Source of the DNA: Oceanobacillus zhaokaii
GTDB taxonomy: Bacteria > Bacillota > Bacilli > Bacillales > Amphibacillaceae
DNA: 64,000 nt
Direction: 5' to 3'
Assembly (NCBI RefSeq): GCF_003352005.1
Contig: NZ_CP024848.1
Span: forward strand, 1,931,001 to 1,995,000
Shown piece after piece: positions 9,846 through 19,141 of the stretch (the first letter of the stretch is position 1; each line of letters begins with the position of its first letter). A model generated the notes under the pieces. It did not search any database and had not been told where the DNA came from. It saw only the letters and a program-made list of their open reading frames with translations. The position numbers were made by a program, and so were the translations under genes.

Positions 9846-9905
9846 CTAAAATAAACGAATGGAACCTAAATCCATATAGACTGGGTTTAAGGTTCTTTTA
9901 TTTAG
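9846..9905. terminator. Second hairpin between tlp and yneP
   Basis: GGAACCTAAATCC pairs with GGGTTTAAGGTTC (one mismatch), and the outer arms CTAAAATAAA and TTTTATTTAG extend the stem. It may back up the tlp terminator or act as an attenuator in the leader of the thioesterase gene. Confidence 0.5.
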
Positions 9906-9986
9906 CACTAGGAACACAACTTCCAATTTTCTAATTGATTTATGGTAATATAATAGAAATGTTGGAATTATTAGGGGGAACAAAGA

Positions 9987-10412
9987 TTGAATAAAGTACG
10001 TACACCAATTGAAGTAAGATATCAAGAAACAGATCAGATGGGCGTAGTTTATCACGGTAACTACTTAGTATGGTTTGAGATAGGCCGTACAAAATATATA
10101 GAGAATTTAGGATTAAGTTATGCAAAAATGGAAGAAGAAAATGTAGTATCACCAGTTATCGACGCGCATCTTTCATTCAAGAAACCAGTAAAATATGGGG
10201 AAGACGTAACAGTTGAAACATGGATAGAAGAATACGACGGATTAAGAACTACATATGGGTATAATGTAATAGGGGCTAACGGAGAAATTGCAGTGAGTGG
10301 AACTACAAAGCATGTAATCGTTAAAAAGGAAACATTTAGACCTTTATCATTACGTAGATCTTTTCCAGAATGGCATCATGCATACATAGCGAGTATGAAG
10401 GGAGAAGTGTAA
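9987..10412 (+). CDS. yneP: YneP-type acyl-CoA thioesterase (hotdog fold)
   Basis: The 141-residue protein belongs to the YbgC/4-hydroxybenzoyl-CoA thioesterase family, which hydrolyses acyl-CoA thioesters in the cytoplasm. The family signature is near the N-terminus, VRYQETDQMGVVYHGNYLVWFE, with the catalytic Asp in ETDQMG and HGNY in the active-site helix. The TTG start follows GGGGGAAC. Its stop codon overlaps the yneQ start (TAATG), so the two are translationally coupled. Confidence 0.93.
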   Translation: MNKVRTPIEVRYQETDQMGVVYHGNYLVWFEIGRTKYIENLGLSYAKMEEENVVSPVIDAHLSFKKPVKYGEDVTVETWIEEYDGLRTTYGYNVIGANGEIAVSGTTKHVIVKKETFRPLSLRRSFPEWHHAYIASMKGEV

Positions 10413-10723
10413 TGGCTTTTGGAATAAAACGAGAGGAACTAGTCACTTGGAAGAAAAATGTCGAAAATGGAAACATTGATTTCTTAACCCACTACTGGCT
10501 TGATGAGCGATTTCCAGACAGTACTACTGTAACAAAAGTTGGCTGTAATGATCTAACAAAACTAATTTCTTGGGGAAAAAAATACGGACTCCAAGAGAAT
10601 TGGATTGATAGAAAGGAACAATACCCACATTTTGATTTATTTGGAGTGCAGCAAGAAGAAGTATTACGCAAAGAGGGGAAATGGGATCAATTGACCCGAT
10701 TTAATTTAACAAAAGATAAATAG
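10412..10723 (+). CDS. yneQ: YneQ-like conserved protein
   Basis: This 103-residue cytoplasmic protein has no named domain. It is rich in aromatic residues (HYWLDERFPD, NWIDRKEQYPHFDLF). Its position directly after the yneP homologue and its size match B. subtilis YneQ, whose function is unknown. Longer readings start inside yneP. The ATG at 10412, overlapping the yneP stop by one base and preceded by GGGAGAAG, is much more likely. Confidence 0.85.
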   Translation: MAFGIKREELVTWKKNVENGNIDFLTHYWLDERFPDSTTVTKVGCNDLTKLISWGKKYGLQENWIDRKEQYPHFDLFGVQQEEVLRKEGKWDQLTRFNLTKDK

Positions 10724-10750
10724 AAGAGACCATTGCAGCTCTTCTATTTT
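10722..10750 (+). terminator. yneP-yneQ terminator
   Basis: AGAAGAG (10723-10729) pairs with CTCTTCT (10739-10745), followed by ATTTTG. It overlaps the yneQ stop codon. Confidence 0.75.
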
Positions 10751-10934
10751 GTAGTTAACAAAGTATAAAAACTATATAAGTGGAACTACGGCAGTAACCG
10801 AAATGCTTGGTTAAGTTTGTTAACTATTATATCAAGTGTGAACTAACTAAAGATGATATATTGCTCTTTGGTTACCGATTCAAGGGACAAAAATAATTAA
10901 TACGTTCTAACCGGCAATATTAATTGCAGGTTTT

Positions 10935-11162
10935 CTAATTTTTTTTAGCTTTTTCAGGGACTAAATCGACACCCCCTGGATGAAAAGGATGGCATTTACT
11001 GATTCGTTTAATTGTTAAATAGGATCCTTTTATTGCACCAAATCGTTTATATGCTTCTAATCCGTATTCAGAGCATGTAGGATAGAATCGACATGTTGCT
11101 GGTGTAAAGGGACTTATAGCTTTTCGATAAAACTGAATTAGACCGATAAATATATATTTCAT
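10935..11162 (-). CDS. yidD: Membrane protein insertion efficiency factor YidD
   Basis: The 75-residue protein shows the whole family signature: FYRKAISPF near the start, then [10 protein letters not shown] and a C-terminal [11 protein letters not shown]. YidD is a small membrane-associated protein that improves YidC-dependent insertion of membrane proteins. CAGGAGATGAAG lies upstream of the ATG. It follows plsY on the same strand but is separated from it by the plsY terminator. Confidence 0.95.
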   Translation of the reverse strand: MKYIFIGLIQFYRKAISPFTPATCRFYPTCSEYGLEAYKRFGAIKGSYLTIKRISKCHPFHPGGVDLVPEKAKKN

Positions 11163-11216
11163 GGATGAATCTTCATCTCCTGCTTATTTGTTTATTACTT
11201 AAATATAAGCGAAAAA

Positions 11217-11248
11217 ATGGGATGATTCAATTGATTGAATCATCCCAT
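11217..11248 (-). terminator. plsY terminator overlapping its stop codon
   Basis: A 15-base perfect stem (11217-11231 with 11234-11248) is followed on the minus strand by six Ts. The last plsY codon and its TGA stop lie inside the first arm. Confidence 0.85.
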
Positions 11249-11824
11249 CCATTTAATTTTTGGTTCTGTGCCATTTCGGATTCTCTTGATATTTTCCCGA
11301 TGTCGATAAAAAACAAAAATTGTAAGTAGAGCAATTACAATTATGAGTCCAATATCTCGGAAGAATAAAGCAACCAACGTACTGATTACTCCTGTAATCA
11401 TTGAGGACAGAGAAACATATTTCGTGATATACAAAGTTAGAATAAAGGTAAGTATCATAATAATAAATAATAATGGGTTTATTCCTAAAATAATCCCACT
11501 AGAGGTTGCTACAGCCTTTCCACCTTTAAATTTAGCAAAAAGAGGATATGTATGGCCTAGAACCGCGAAAATCCCTATAATTAAACGATTTACTTCCGCA
11601 TCAAATAGTAAGGGGATTAAAACAGCAATCGTACCTTTTAATATATCTGCTAATGTCACAATAATTCCAGCTTTTACTCCTAGAACACGAAAGGCATTCG
11701 TTGCACCTAAATTCCCGCTTCCATGTTCCCGGACATCAATTTTATAGCCGATTTTACCAACGACTAACGCGGATGGAATTGATCCTAATAAATACGCGAT
11801 AATAATAAATAAAATATATTCCAT
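11240..11824 (-). CDS. plsY: Glycerol-3-phosphate acyltransferase PlsY
   Basis: PlsY transfers the acyl group from acyl-phosphate to glycerol-3-phosphate, the first step of membrane phospholipid synthesis. The 194-residue protein has five or more membrane segments and the three family motifs: [11 protein letters not shown] near the N-terminus, [18 protein letters not shown], and [15 protein letters not shown]. It corresponds to B. subtilis YneS. A Shine-Dalgarno AGGATG precedes the ATG on the minus strand. Confidence 0.96.
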   Translation of the reverse strand: MEYILFIIIAYLLGSIPSALVVGKIGYKIDVREHGSGNLGATNAFRVLGVKAGIIVTLADILKGTIAVLIPLLFDAEVNRLIIGIFAVLGHTYPLFAKFKGGKAVATSSGIILGINPLLFIIMILTFILTLYITKYVSLSSMITGVISTLVALFFRDIGLIIVIALLTIFVFYRHRENIKRIRNGTEPKIKWMG

Positions 11825-12085
11825 CGTACATCCTACTCTCTTATTTAATCAAATGAATTGTCACAACTTCAACTTTCATTTTAGCATGAAGTAAACCGAG
11901 TGAGTATATAAAAATAATGTTTCTATCATAATTTCTCCGAATTTATTCTTCACAGCTGAGCTCTTATAGTCGTTATTTTGTAAATTATTAAAAGCGTGTG
12001 CTATAATGACGATAGATAAAGTTTAAAGTAATTCACTTCTCCAATTGATTTGAAACTAAATGATAATTATTAGGAGGATAACATA

Positions 12086-12502
12086 ATGACTTGGGAAAAT
12101 CCATCGAAAGAAGCACTGAAGGAAATATTAGAATCTTCGAAGACAATAGCTGTAGTAGGACTTTCTGATAATCCAGAACGTACTTCCTATCAAATATCAA
12201 AGAAGATGCAAGAAAACGGGTATCGGATTATTCCTGTGAATCCGACCGTGGAAGAAGTACTAGGGGAGAAAGCTTATCCATCTTTAACAGATATACCCGA
12301 AGAATTTGATATAATTAACGTTTTTAGACGACCAGAACATTTGCCAGAAATTGCAAAAGACGCTACAATGACAAATGCAAAAGTTTTTTGGGCACAGCAA
12401 GGTATCGTGAACGAGGAAGCATATCATTACCTCAAAGAACATGATTTTACAGTAGTTATGGATTTATGCATAAAGGTAGTTCATTCAGTGTTAGTAAAAT
12501 AA
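12086..12502 (+). CDS. yneT: CoA-binding protein (YneT family)
   Basis: The 138-residue protein is a single Rossmann-type CoA-binding domain, like the N-terminal domain of succinyl-CoA synthetase alpha. It has AVVGLSDNPERTSYQISKKM as the nucleotide loop, the VNP motif and the C-terminal VVMDLCIKVVH. Its physiological ligand is unknown. AGGAGG precedes the ATG. It sits between plsY and parE as in B. subtilis and is closed by a terminator at 12515. Confidence 0.9.
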   Translation: MTWENPSKEALKEILESSKTIAVVGLSDNPERTSYQISKKMQENGYRIIPVNPTVEEVLGEKAYPSLTDIPEEFDIINVFRRPEHLPEIAKDATMTNAKVFWAQQGIVNEEAYHYLKEHDFTVVMDLCIKVVHSVLVK

Positions 12503-12514
12503 AGTGAGTCTCAG

Positions 12515-12540
12515 GATGACATGCTCTGTCATCCTTTTTC
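12515..12540 (+). terminator. yneT terminator
   Basis: GGATGACA (12515-12522) pairs with TGTCATCC (12528-12535), followed by five Ts. Confidence 0.9.
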
Positions 12541-12607
12541 TTCGATTGAATATAGATATCAATACACTTGAATTAGACATTTTTGCCATCCAATGCAATC
12601 AAACCTT

Positions 12608-12660
12608 AATTATAGTATACTTACTACCGTGTTCTGGGCTAATATAAGTATACTATAATT
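12608..12660. repeat. Sixteen-base inverted repeat upstream of parE
   Basis: AATTATAGTATACTTA (12608-12623) and TAAGTATACTATAATT (12645-12660) are perfectly inverted around a 21-base loop and followed by ATTTTTT. It could be a second terminator, although the yneT terminator is already present, or a cruciform or operator controlling parEC. Confidence 0.6.
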
Positions 12661-12691
12661 ATTTTTTATGGAATGAAGAATATATCACAAA

Positions 12692-12713
12692 CGAATGTTT
12701 GTTCTGATATAAT
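12692..12713 (+). promoter_or_regulatory. Candidate LexA box and -10 element of parEC
   Basis: The sequence CGAATGTTTGTTCT (12692-12705) matches 11 of 14 positions of the B. subtilis LexA consensus CGAACRNRYGTTYC. It is followed at once by TATAAT (12708-12713), so a bound repressor would cover the promoter. As I recall, parEC belongs to the SOS regulon of B. subtilis. Direct binding here is inference. Confidence 0.45.
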
Positions 12714-12754
12714 TATTATGTTATGAGATTTTTTAGAAAGGAGTTGATGGTCAA

Positions 12755-14710
12755 TTGACCAATCAACCAACCCAATATACCGATGAATCCATTCAAGTTC
12801 TAGAAGGTCTTGATGCTGTTAGAAAAAGACCAGGGATGTACATTGGTAGTACAGATAGTCGTGGACTACACCATCTCGTATTTGAAATTGTAGACAATGC
12901 AGTTGATGAGGCGTTATCCGGTTATGGTAATGAAATTAAAGTGACAATTCATAAAGACAATAGTATTTCTGTAGAGGATAGTGGTAGAGGTATACCAACA
13001 GGGGTACATAGTTCCGGAAAGCCCACAGCAGAAGTAATTTTTACGGTACTGCATGCGGGCGGAAAATTTGGACAAGGTGGCTATAAGACTAGTGGAGGGC
13101 TGCATGGAGTAGGTGCTTCAGTAGTCAATGCTCTTTCCGAGTGGTTGGAGGTAACCATTTTTCGAGATGGCCAATCTTTTAAGCAACGATTCGAAAATGG
13201 TGGAAAACCTGTTACAACATTAGAAAAACAAGGTCCGACAAAGAAAAGCGGAACCATTATTCATTTTAAACCGGATGCATTAATCTTCTCCTCATTAATC
13301 TATGATTATGAAATCATTTCGGAGCGACTACGTGAGTCAGCATTTTTATTAAAAGGGATTACAATTGAGCTTTACGACCAACGAACAGAAGAGAAGGAAT
13401 TATTCCATTATCCAAATGGGATCGAAGCTTTTGTTAGTTATTTAAATGAGGAAAAAGATACACTCAGTCCAATCGTTTCTTTTGAGGGTGAGCAACAAGA
13501 AATTGAAGTTGAATTTGCTTTTCAGTATAATGATGGCTACTCAGAGACGATGTTATCTTTTGTTAACCATGTTCGCACAAGAGATGGCGGAACTCATGAA
13601 TCAGGTGCAAGGACGGCAATTACAAGAACAATTAATGAGTATGCAAGAAGAATTGGAATACTAAAAGAAAAAGATAAAAACCTTGAAGGATCTGATATTC
13701 GTGAGGGGATGACTGCCGTTGTTTCCGTCCGCGTTCCTGAGGATAAGCTGCAATTTGAGGGTCAAACAAAAGGAAGACTTGGAACAATAGAGGCTAGGTC
13801 TGTTGTAGATAGCATTGTTTCAGAACATCTTTCTTATTTCCTAGAAGAGAATCCAGATATTGCTGGTATGATAACAAGAAAATCCTTAAAAGCTAAAGAA
13901 GCACGCGATGCTGCTAGAAAAGCTAGAGAAGAAGCAAGAACAGGAAAACAACGGAAAAAGAGAGATACGTTATTGAGTGGGAAGCTTACTCCTGCACAGT
14001 CAAGAAACCCAAAACGAAATGAGCTTTATTTGGTAGAGGGTGATTCTGCTGGTGGATCTGCTAAACAGGGAAGAGATCGTAAGTTCCAAGCAGTGCTCCC
14101 ATTAAGAGGAAAAGTTATAAACACCGAGAAGGCAAAGCTTGAAGATGTTATGAAAAATGAAGAAATATCTACAATCATTCACACAATTGGTGCAGGTGTC
14201 GGAAGTGACTTTGATTTAGAAGATGTACAATATGACAAAGTGATTATCATGACCGATGCTGATACAGACGGCGCACATATTCAAGTATTATTGCTGACCT
14301 TCTTCTATCGCTACATGCGTAAGCTAATAGAGGCTGGCAAAGTATTTATTGGTTTACCGCCACTCTTTAAAATTTCCAAAGGAAAAGGAAAGAGTGAGAA
14401 AGTTGTCTATGCTTGGGAAGAAGAGGAAATGAAAAGAGCAGTACAAGAATTTAAAAATGGTTATACTGTACAACGATATAAAGGTCTTGGGGAAATGAAC
14501 GCGGATCAATTATGGGATACGACGATGAATCCGGAAACACGTACATTAATTCGAGTAACGATCGATGACTTTGCTCGAGCAGATCGGAGAATTACAACAT
14601 TAATGGGTGATAAAGTAGAGCCGCGAAGAAAGTGGATTGAAAGTAATGTTGAATTTGGTTTGGAAGAAGATGCCACAATACTAGAGAATGAGAAAATCAT
14701 AAAGGAATAA
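12755..14710 (+). CDS. parE: DNA topoisomerase IV subunit B
   Basis: ParE is the ATPase subunit of topoisomerase IV, which decatenates replicated chromosomes. The 651-residue protein has a GHKL ATPase domain with IVDNAVDEALSGYG, the GRGIPTGVH loop and GGLHGVGASVVNALS, and a TOPRIM domain with LVEGDSAGGSAKQGRDR and MTDADTDGAHIQ. The TTG at 12755 is the only in-frame start near AAAGGAGTTGATGG; the ATG in that stretch runs straight into a stop. It is separated by twelve bases from parC, in one operon. Confidence 0.97.
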   Translation: MTNQPTQYTDESIQVLEGLDAVRKRPGMYIGSTDSRGLHHLVFEIVDNAVDEALSGYGNEIKVTIHKDNSISVEDSGRGIPTGVHSSGKPTAEVIFTVLHAGGKFGQGGYKTSGGLHGVGASVVNALSEWLEVTIFRDGQSFKQRFENGGKPVTTLEKQGPTKKSGTIIHFKPDALIFSSLIYDYEIISERLRESAFLLKGITIELYDQRTEEKELFHYPNGIEAFVSYLNEEKDTLSPIVSFEGEQQEIEVEFAFQYNDGYSETMLSFVNHVRTRDGGTHESGARTAITRTINEYARRIGILKEKDKNLEGSDIREGMTAVVSVRVPEDKLQFEGQTKGRLGTIEARSVVDSIVSEHLSYFLEENPDIAGMITRKSLKAKEARDAARKAREEARTGKQRKKRDTLLSGKLTPAQSRNPKRNELYLVEGDSAGGSAKQGRDRKFQAVLPLRGKVINTEKAKLEDVMKNEEISTIIHTIGAGVGSDFDLEDVQYDKVIIMTDADTDGAHIQVLLLTFFYRYMRKLIEAGKVFIGLPPLFKISKGKGKSEKVVYAWEEEEMKRAVQEFKNGYTVQRYKGLGEMNADQLWDTTMNPETRTLIRVTIDDFARADRRITTLMGDKVEPRRKWIESNVEFGLEEDATILENEKIIKE

Positions 14711-14722
14711 GGGGGGGTTGGT

Positions 14723-17167
14723 TTGTCACAACCTGAGAAGTTTTTAGACCTTCCACTAGAAGAAGCAATAGGTGACCGATTCGGAAGGTATAGTAAATAT
14801 ATTATACAGGACAGGGCCTTGCCAGATGTCAGAGATGGATTGAAGCCTGTACAACGTAGAATTTTATATGCGATGCACGTAGAGAAGAATACACATGATA
14901 GGATATTTCGTAAATCTGCTAAAACGGTCGGAAACGTAATTGGGAATTATCATCCACATGGTGATTCCTCTGTTTATGAAGCAATGGTTCGTTTGAGCCA
15001 AGATTGGAAATTAAGAAGTGAATTAATTGAAATGCATGGAAACAATGGGAGTATGGATGGTGACCCGGCAGCTGCAATGCGATATACAGAGGCTAGACTA
15101 TCTGCTATTTCTTCAGAATTACTTCGCGACATTGATAAAGAGACCGTTGATTTTATCCCTAACTTTGACGAGACTACGTTAGAGCCAGTTGTCCTTCCAG
15201 CTAAATTTCCCAATTTACTTGTAAATGGTTCGACAGGAATATCAGCTGGATATGCAACAGATATTCCCCCACATAATCTAGCTGAAGTAATTGATGCTGT
15301 AATTATGAAAATGGAAAATCCAGAGGCAACAATCGAAGAACTAATGAAGGTTATTAAAGGGCCAGATTTTCCTACAGGCGGAATTATTCAGGGTATCGAA
15401 GGAATAAAGAAAGCTTATGAGACAGGTCGGGGGAAAATCATTGTTCGCGGAAAAGCTAGAATTGAAGAAATTCGTGGTAATCGTGAACAAATTGTGATTG
15501 AAGAAATCCCCTATGAAGTAAATAAAGCAAGCATGGTTAAGAAAATGGATGAGCTTCGGATTGATCGTAAGGTAGAAGGAATAGCGGAAGTTCGTGATGA
15601 ATCGGATCGTACTGGATTAAGAGTGGTAGTTGAATTGAAAAAAGAAGTAAATAGTGAGGGTATCCTAAACTATTTATATAAAAATACGGATTTACAAGTG
15701 AACTATCATTTTAATATGGTTGCTATTCAAAATCGTACTCCGAAATTATTATCGCTATCGCAAATACTCGACGCGTATATTGATCATCAAAAAGATGTAG
15801 TAACAAGACAATCAACCTTTGATCTAAAAAAAGCGAGAGATCGTGCACATATTGTCGAAGGATTAATAAAAGCAATTTCCATTCTGGATGAATTGATTGT
15901 CACGATTCGTTCATCGAAGGATAAGCAAGACGCGAAGAAACGAATTATTGCTGCTTATGATTTCTCCGAGGCACAAGCGGAAGCAATTGTCATGCTCCAG
16001 CTTTATCGATTAACAAACACGGATATATCACAGCTGCGGAAAGAAGCGGAAGATTTATTCAAACAAATTGAAGCACTTGAAGCTATTCTCGGAAGTGAGA
16101 AGGTACTTCTACAAACGATTAAAAAGGATTTACGTCAAATTAAGCGGACATTCCAAGATCCAAGAAGAACTGCGATTGAAGACAAAATTGAAGAATTAAA
16201 AATTAATATCGAGGTTATGATCGCTAGTGAAGATGTTCTCGTCTCGATTTCAAAAGATGGCTATTTGAAGCGTACGAGCTTACGTTCTTACACTGCTTCA
16301 AATGGAGAGGACTTGGCGATAAAGGACCAGGATCATCTTGTATCTTTGATTGAGGTAAACACTACAGATAAGATTTTACTGTTTACGAATAAAGGTAAAT
16401 ATTTGATTATACCAGTACATGAATTGCCAGATATTCGCTGGAAAGATATTGGCCAGCACTTATCGAACCTAGTTCCTTTTGATAAGGATGAGCGTATCAT
16501 TCAATGCATTCCAATTCGTAATTTTGAGAAAGATAAATATTTCGTCTTCTTCACGAAAAATGGAATGGTAAAACGAAGTGAGTTAATGCTATACAATGCG
16601 CAACGACATTCAAAGGCACTTATTGCCTTAAATTTAAAGCAGAATGATGAAGTTGTAAGTGTGCATCTTACGGATGGAAAATCAGATGTGTTTGTTACAT
16701 CCAATAAAGGATATGGATTAAGGTTTAAAGAAGAAGAAATTAACATTGTTGGTCAACGTGCAGCAGGGGTAAAAGCGATTCAATTAAAAGAGGATGAATA
16801 TGTCGTTAATGGACAAGTATTTGACGAGTCAAGTAATCCATCGCTCTTTATCATTACGCAGCGCGGAGCAGGTAAACGAATGAAGTTACAAGAATTTGAA
16901 CCAGCAAGTCGTGCCAAAAGAGGGCTCGTCATGTTAAAAGAATTAAAGAGTAAGCCACACCGTGTGAGAGGCTTCTTCGTTGTGAATGAGCAGGATAAAA
17001 TAAACTTCCTAACTTCAAATGGGGAAACGCATCAAGTACTCCCACTTGGACTATCAACAAGCGGACGAAGCAGTAATGGGTCATTCCTTATTGATGCAGA
17101 TAATCAAGGTGAAGTAGAAGAAGTGTGGAAAGAAGCACAGTATGAACGACCTTTTGATGAAAAATAA
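14723..17167 (+). CDS. parC: DNA topoisomerase IV subunit A
   Basis: ParC is the breakage-reunion subunit of topoisomerase IV. The 814-residue protein has the catalytic tyrosine Y121 in AMRYTEARLS, and C-terminal beta-pinwheel repeats begin at about residue 500. The quinolone-determining positions are wild-type Ser82 and Glu86 in HPHGDSSVYEAM, so no classic resistance substitution is visible. The TTG start follows GGGGGG. It overlaps nothing and ends 147 bases before a strong terminator. Confidence 0.97.
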   Translation: MSQPEKFLDLPLEEAIGDRFGRYSKYIIQDRALPDVRDGLKPVQRRILYAMHVEKNTHDRIFRKSAKTVGNVIGNYHPHGDSSVYEAMVRLSQDWKLRSELIEMHGNNGSMDGDPAAAMRYTEARLSAISSELLRDIDKETVDFIPNFDETTLEPVVLPAKFPNLLVNGSTGISAGYATDIPPHNLAEVIDAVIMKMENPEATIEELMKVIKGPDFPTGGIIQGIEGIKKAYETGRGKIIVRGKARIEEIRGNREQIVIEEIPYEVNKASMVKKMDELRIDRKVEGIAEVRDESDRTGLRVVVELKKEVNSEGILNYLYKNTDLQVNYHFNMVAIQNRTPKLLSLSQILDAYIDHQKDVVTRQSTFDLKKARDRAHIVEGLIKAISILDELIVTIRSSKDKQDAKKRIIAAYDFSEAQAEAIVMLQLYRLTNTDISQLRKEAEDLFKQIEALEAILGSEKVLLQTIKKDLRQIKRTFQDPRRTAIEDKIEELKINIEVMIASEDVLVSISKDGYLKRTSLRSYTASNGEDLAIKDQDHLVSLIEVNTTDKILLFTNKGKYLIIPVHELPDIRWKDIGQHLSNLVPFDKDERIIQCIPIRNFEKDKYFVFFTKNGMVKRSELMLYNAQRHSKALIALNLKQNDEVVSVHLTDGKSDVFVTSNKGYGLRFKEEEINIVGQRAAGVKAIQLKEDEYVVNGQVFDESSNPSLFIITQRGAGKRMKLQEFEPASRAKRGLVMLKELKSKPHRVRGFFVVNEQDKINFLTSNGETHQVLPLGLSTSGRSSNGSFLIDADNQGEVEEVWKEAQYERPFDEK

Positions 17168-17313
17168 GAAAGTATTATAAAAACTTTCTTAAAGTATATG
17201 CAGCTAAGGAGATTCGACAAGCTTTTAAATATTGAATAATTGATTTGAACTGTTTTCACTAAACAAATCCTTTTCTATTTTCAAATTTGAGTATACAATT
17301 AAGATATATTTGT

Positions 17314-17360
17314 GATTACTAAGAATTGATTTTAATTTCCAATTCTTAGTAATCTTTTTT
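17314..17360 (+). terminator. Strong terminator between parC and the acyl-CoA dehydrogenase operon
   Basis: A 15-base perfect stem, GATTACTAAGAATTG with its complement at 17340-17354, is followed by six Ts. It lies 43 bases before the next start codon, so it isolates the catabolic operon from parEC or attenuates it. Confidence 0.9.
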
Positions 17361-17402
17361 AAAAACTAAATACATTATCAGTAAACCTTAGGAGGCGAAA
17401 TA

Positions 17403-18545
17403 ATGAACTTCGAATTATCTAAGGAACAGCAAATGATTAAAAATATGGTTCATGAGTTTGCGGAAGAAGTAATTAAACCTAGAGCAATTGAAATTGACCA
17501 GAAAGCAAATTTTCCTGTTGATATTTTTGAACAGATGGGTGAACTAGGATTACTAGGTATTCCTTTTCCAGAAGAATATGGTGGCTCTGGTGGAGACACA
17601 CTTTCCTATGCGATAGCGGTTGAGGAAATTGGTCGGGTCTGTGCAAGCACTGGTCTAAGCTATGCCGCGGCAGTATCACTTGGAGCGAGTCCAATTTATT
17701 ACTTTGGGACAGAAGATCAAAAGCAACAGTTTTTGAAACCGCTTGCAGAGGGTGTGGCTCTAGCTTCATTCGGATTAACCGAGCCAAACGCTGGTTCAGA
17801 TGCTGGTGGAACAACAACGACTGCAATACTTAAAGATGATTCTTATCTCATAAATGGTGAAAAATGCTTCATTACAAATGCAAGCTATGCTGAAACATTA
17901 ATTATAACTGCGGTTACAGGTAAAAATGATAAAGGCAGGAATGCAATATCCGCATTTATTGTACCTGCAAATACCGAAGGCGTGACAATTACTAGTAATT
18001 ACGACAAAATGGGAATGCGTGGTTCCGATACTGCTGAAATCGTTCTAAATAATGTAAGCGTTGCAAAAGAAAATCTTTTAGGAGAAGCAAACAAAGGATT
18101 TAAACAATTTTTATATACGCTTGATGGTGGAAGGATTTCAATAGGCGCATTAGGCGTGGGTATTGCACAAGCAGCATTAGAAAAGTCACTGCAATATGCA
18201 AAGGATCGCAAACAATTTGGTAAATCAATTTCTAGCTTTCAAGCAATTCAATTTAAACTCGCAGACATGGCGATGGAGGTAGAGCTTGCCAGAAATATGG
18301 TGCATAAAGCGGCGTGGCTAAAGGACAAAAATAAGTCCTTTAGTAAGGAAGCAGCGTTTGCTAAGTTATTCGCAACCGAAACTGCATTCCGTTCCGCAAA
18401 TCAAGCAGTACAAATTCATGGTGGATACGGTTACATGCGCGAATATGAGGTTGAGCGTTATTTAAGAGATGCTAAATTATTGGAAATAGGCGAAGGAACA
18501 TCTGAGATTCAACGACTTGTTATTGCTAGGGAACTAGGCTGTTAG
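17403..18545 (+). CDS. Acyl-CoA dehydrogenase (isovaleryl-CoA type, YngJ-like)
   Basis: This 380-residue flavoprotein oxidises acyl-CoA to enoyl-CoA and passes electrons to ETF. Family signatures are [14 protein letters not shown], the FAD region [23 protein letters not shown] with VQIHGG in place of IQ, and the catalytic Glu in [14 protein letters not shown]. Its position before biotin-carboxylase remnants, a biotin carrier, an enoyl-CoA hydratase and a carboxyltransferase is that of the B. subtilis yngJ-E leucine-degradation operon. The substrate would therefore be isovaleryl-CoA. AGGAGG precedes the ATG. Confidence 0.93.
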   Translation: MNFELSKEQQMIKNMVHEFAEEVIKPRAIEIDQKANFPVDIFEQMGELGLLGIPFPEEYGGSGGDTLSYAIAVEEIGRVCASTGLSYAAAVSLGASPIYYFGTEDQKQQFLKPLAEGVALASFGLTEPNAGSDAGGTTTTAILKDDSYLINGEKCFITNASYAETLIITAVTGKNDKGRNAISAFIVPANTEGVTITSNYDKMGMRGSDTAEIVLNNVSVAKENLLGEANKGFKQFLYTLDGGRISIGALGVGIAQAALEKSLQYAKDRKQFGKSISSFQAIQFKLADMAMEVELARNMVHKAAWLKDKNKSFSKEAAFAKLFATETAFRSANQAVQIHGGYGYMREYEVERYLRDAKLLEIGEGTSEIQRLVIARELGC

Positions 18546-18578
18546 AAACATATTAACAAGCAAAGCAGGTGAGCTGAC

Positions 18579-18905
18579 ATGATAAAAAAGTACTAATCGC
18601 TAATCGTGCTGAAATTGCTGTCAGGATTATCAGCACTCGTAAAAAACATGGAATAAAAACCGTTGTAATTTACTCGCAAGCTGACGAAAAAGCACCACAT
18701 GTCAAATTAGCGGATGAAAATAGGTAAAAGTCGTGAGTAAGCAATAACCTTTTTAAGAGATGCACTGGGACAATATAAAATTGAGTAAATTAAGACGAAT
18801 AATTCACTATTGTTAAATATCGTTAATCACGATGCATATATAAAAGGTGAGATTAAAACGGATTTTATTGAAAAACATGTCCAAACGAAAACACTGAGGA
18901 AATGA
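18579..18905 (+). pseudogene. Biotin carboxylase remnant (internal deletion)
   Basis: An N-terminal fragment reads [15 protein letters not shown]...[24 protein letters not shown] and stops. A C-terminal fragment from 18756 reads RDALGQYKIE, an in-frame TAA, then IKTNNSLLLNIVNHDAYIKGEIKTDFIEKHV and a stop at 18903-18905. Both match the two ends of a roughly 450-residue biotin carboxylase (AccC/YngH type), so some 350 codons of the centre, including the ATP-grasp and biotin sites, are gone. The original ATG frame is also shifted after four codons. The protein cannot be functional, so the 3-methylcrotonyl-CoA carboxylase encoded around it lacks its own carboxylase subunit. Confidence 0.85.
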
Positions 18906-18917
18906 GGTGGAAAACAA

Positions 18918-19130
18918 ATGGAAGAAATTCGCGCAAGTATGGCTGGAAGCGTATGGAAAATTACTGTTAAACCTGGTGATACAGTTGAAGAAGGACAGGA
19001 TGTAGTTATTTTAGAATCGATGAAAATGGAGATTCCAATTGCGGCAGAAGCTGAAGGTACCTTAAAAGAGTTAAAGGTAGCGGAAGGTGATTTTGTAAAT
19101 GAAGGCGATATTATCGCGATTATTGAATAA
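18918..19130 (+). CDS. Biotin carboxyl carrier protein (stand-alone biotinyl domain)
   Basis: This 70-residue biotinyl domain, like B. subtilis YngHB, carries CO2 from biotin carboxylase to carboxyltransferase. The biotin-accepting lysine is K36 in ESMKME, about 35 residues after the start as usual. GAGGTGG precedes the ATG. It is intact even though its partner biotin carboxylase upstream is destroyed. It might be served by the fatty-acid AccC encoded elsewhere. Confidence 0.93.
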   Translation: MEEIRASMAGSVWKITVKPGDTVEEGQDVVILESMKMEIPIAAEAEGTLKELKVAEGDFVNEGDIIAIIE

Positions 19131-19141
19131 GGAGGTAAAGC

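Noticed and set aside
14723..17167. Quinolone-resistance substitutions in ParC
   Set aside because: The key positions read Ser82 and Glu86, which are wild type.
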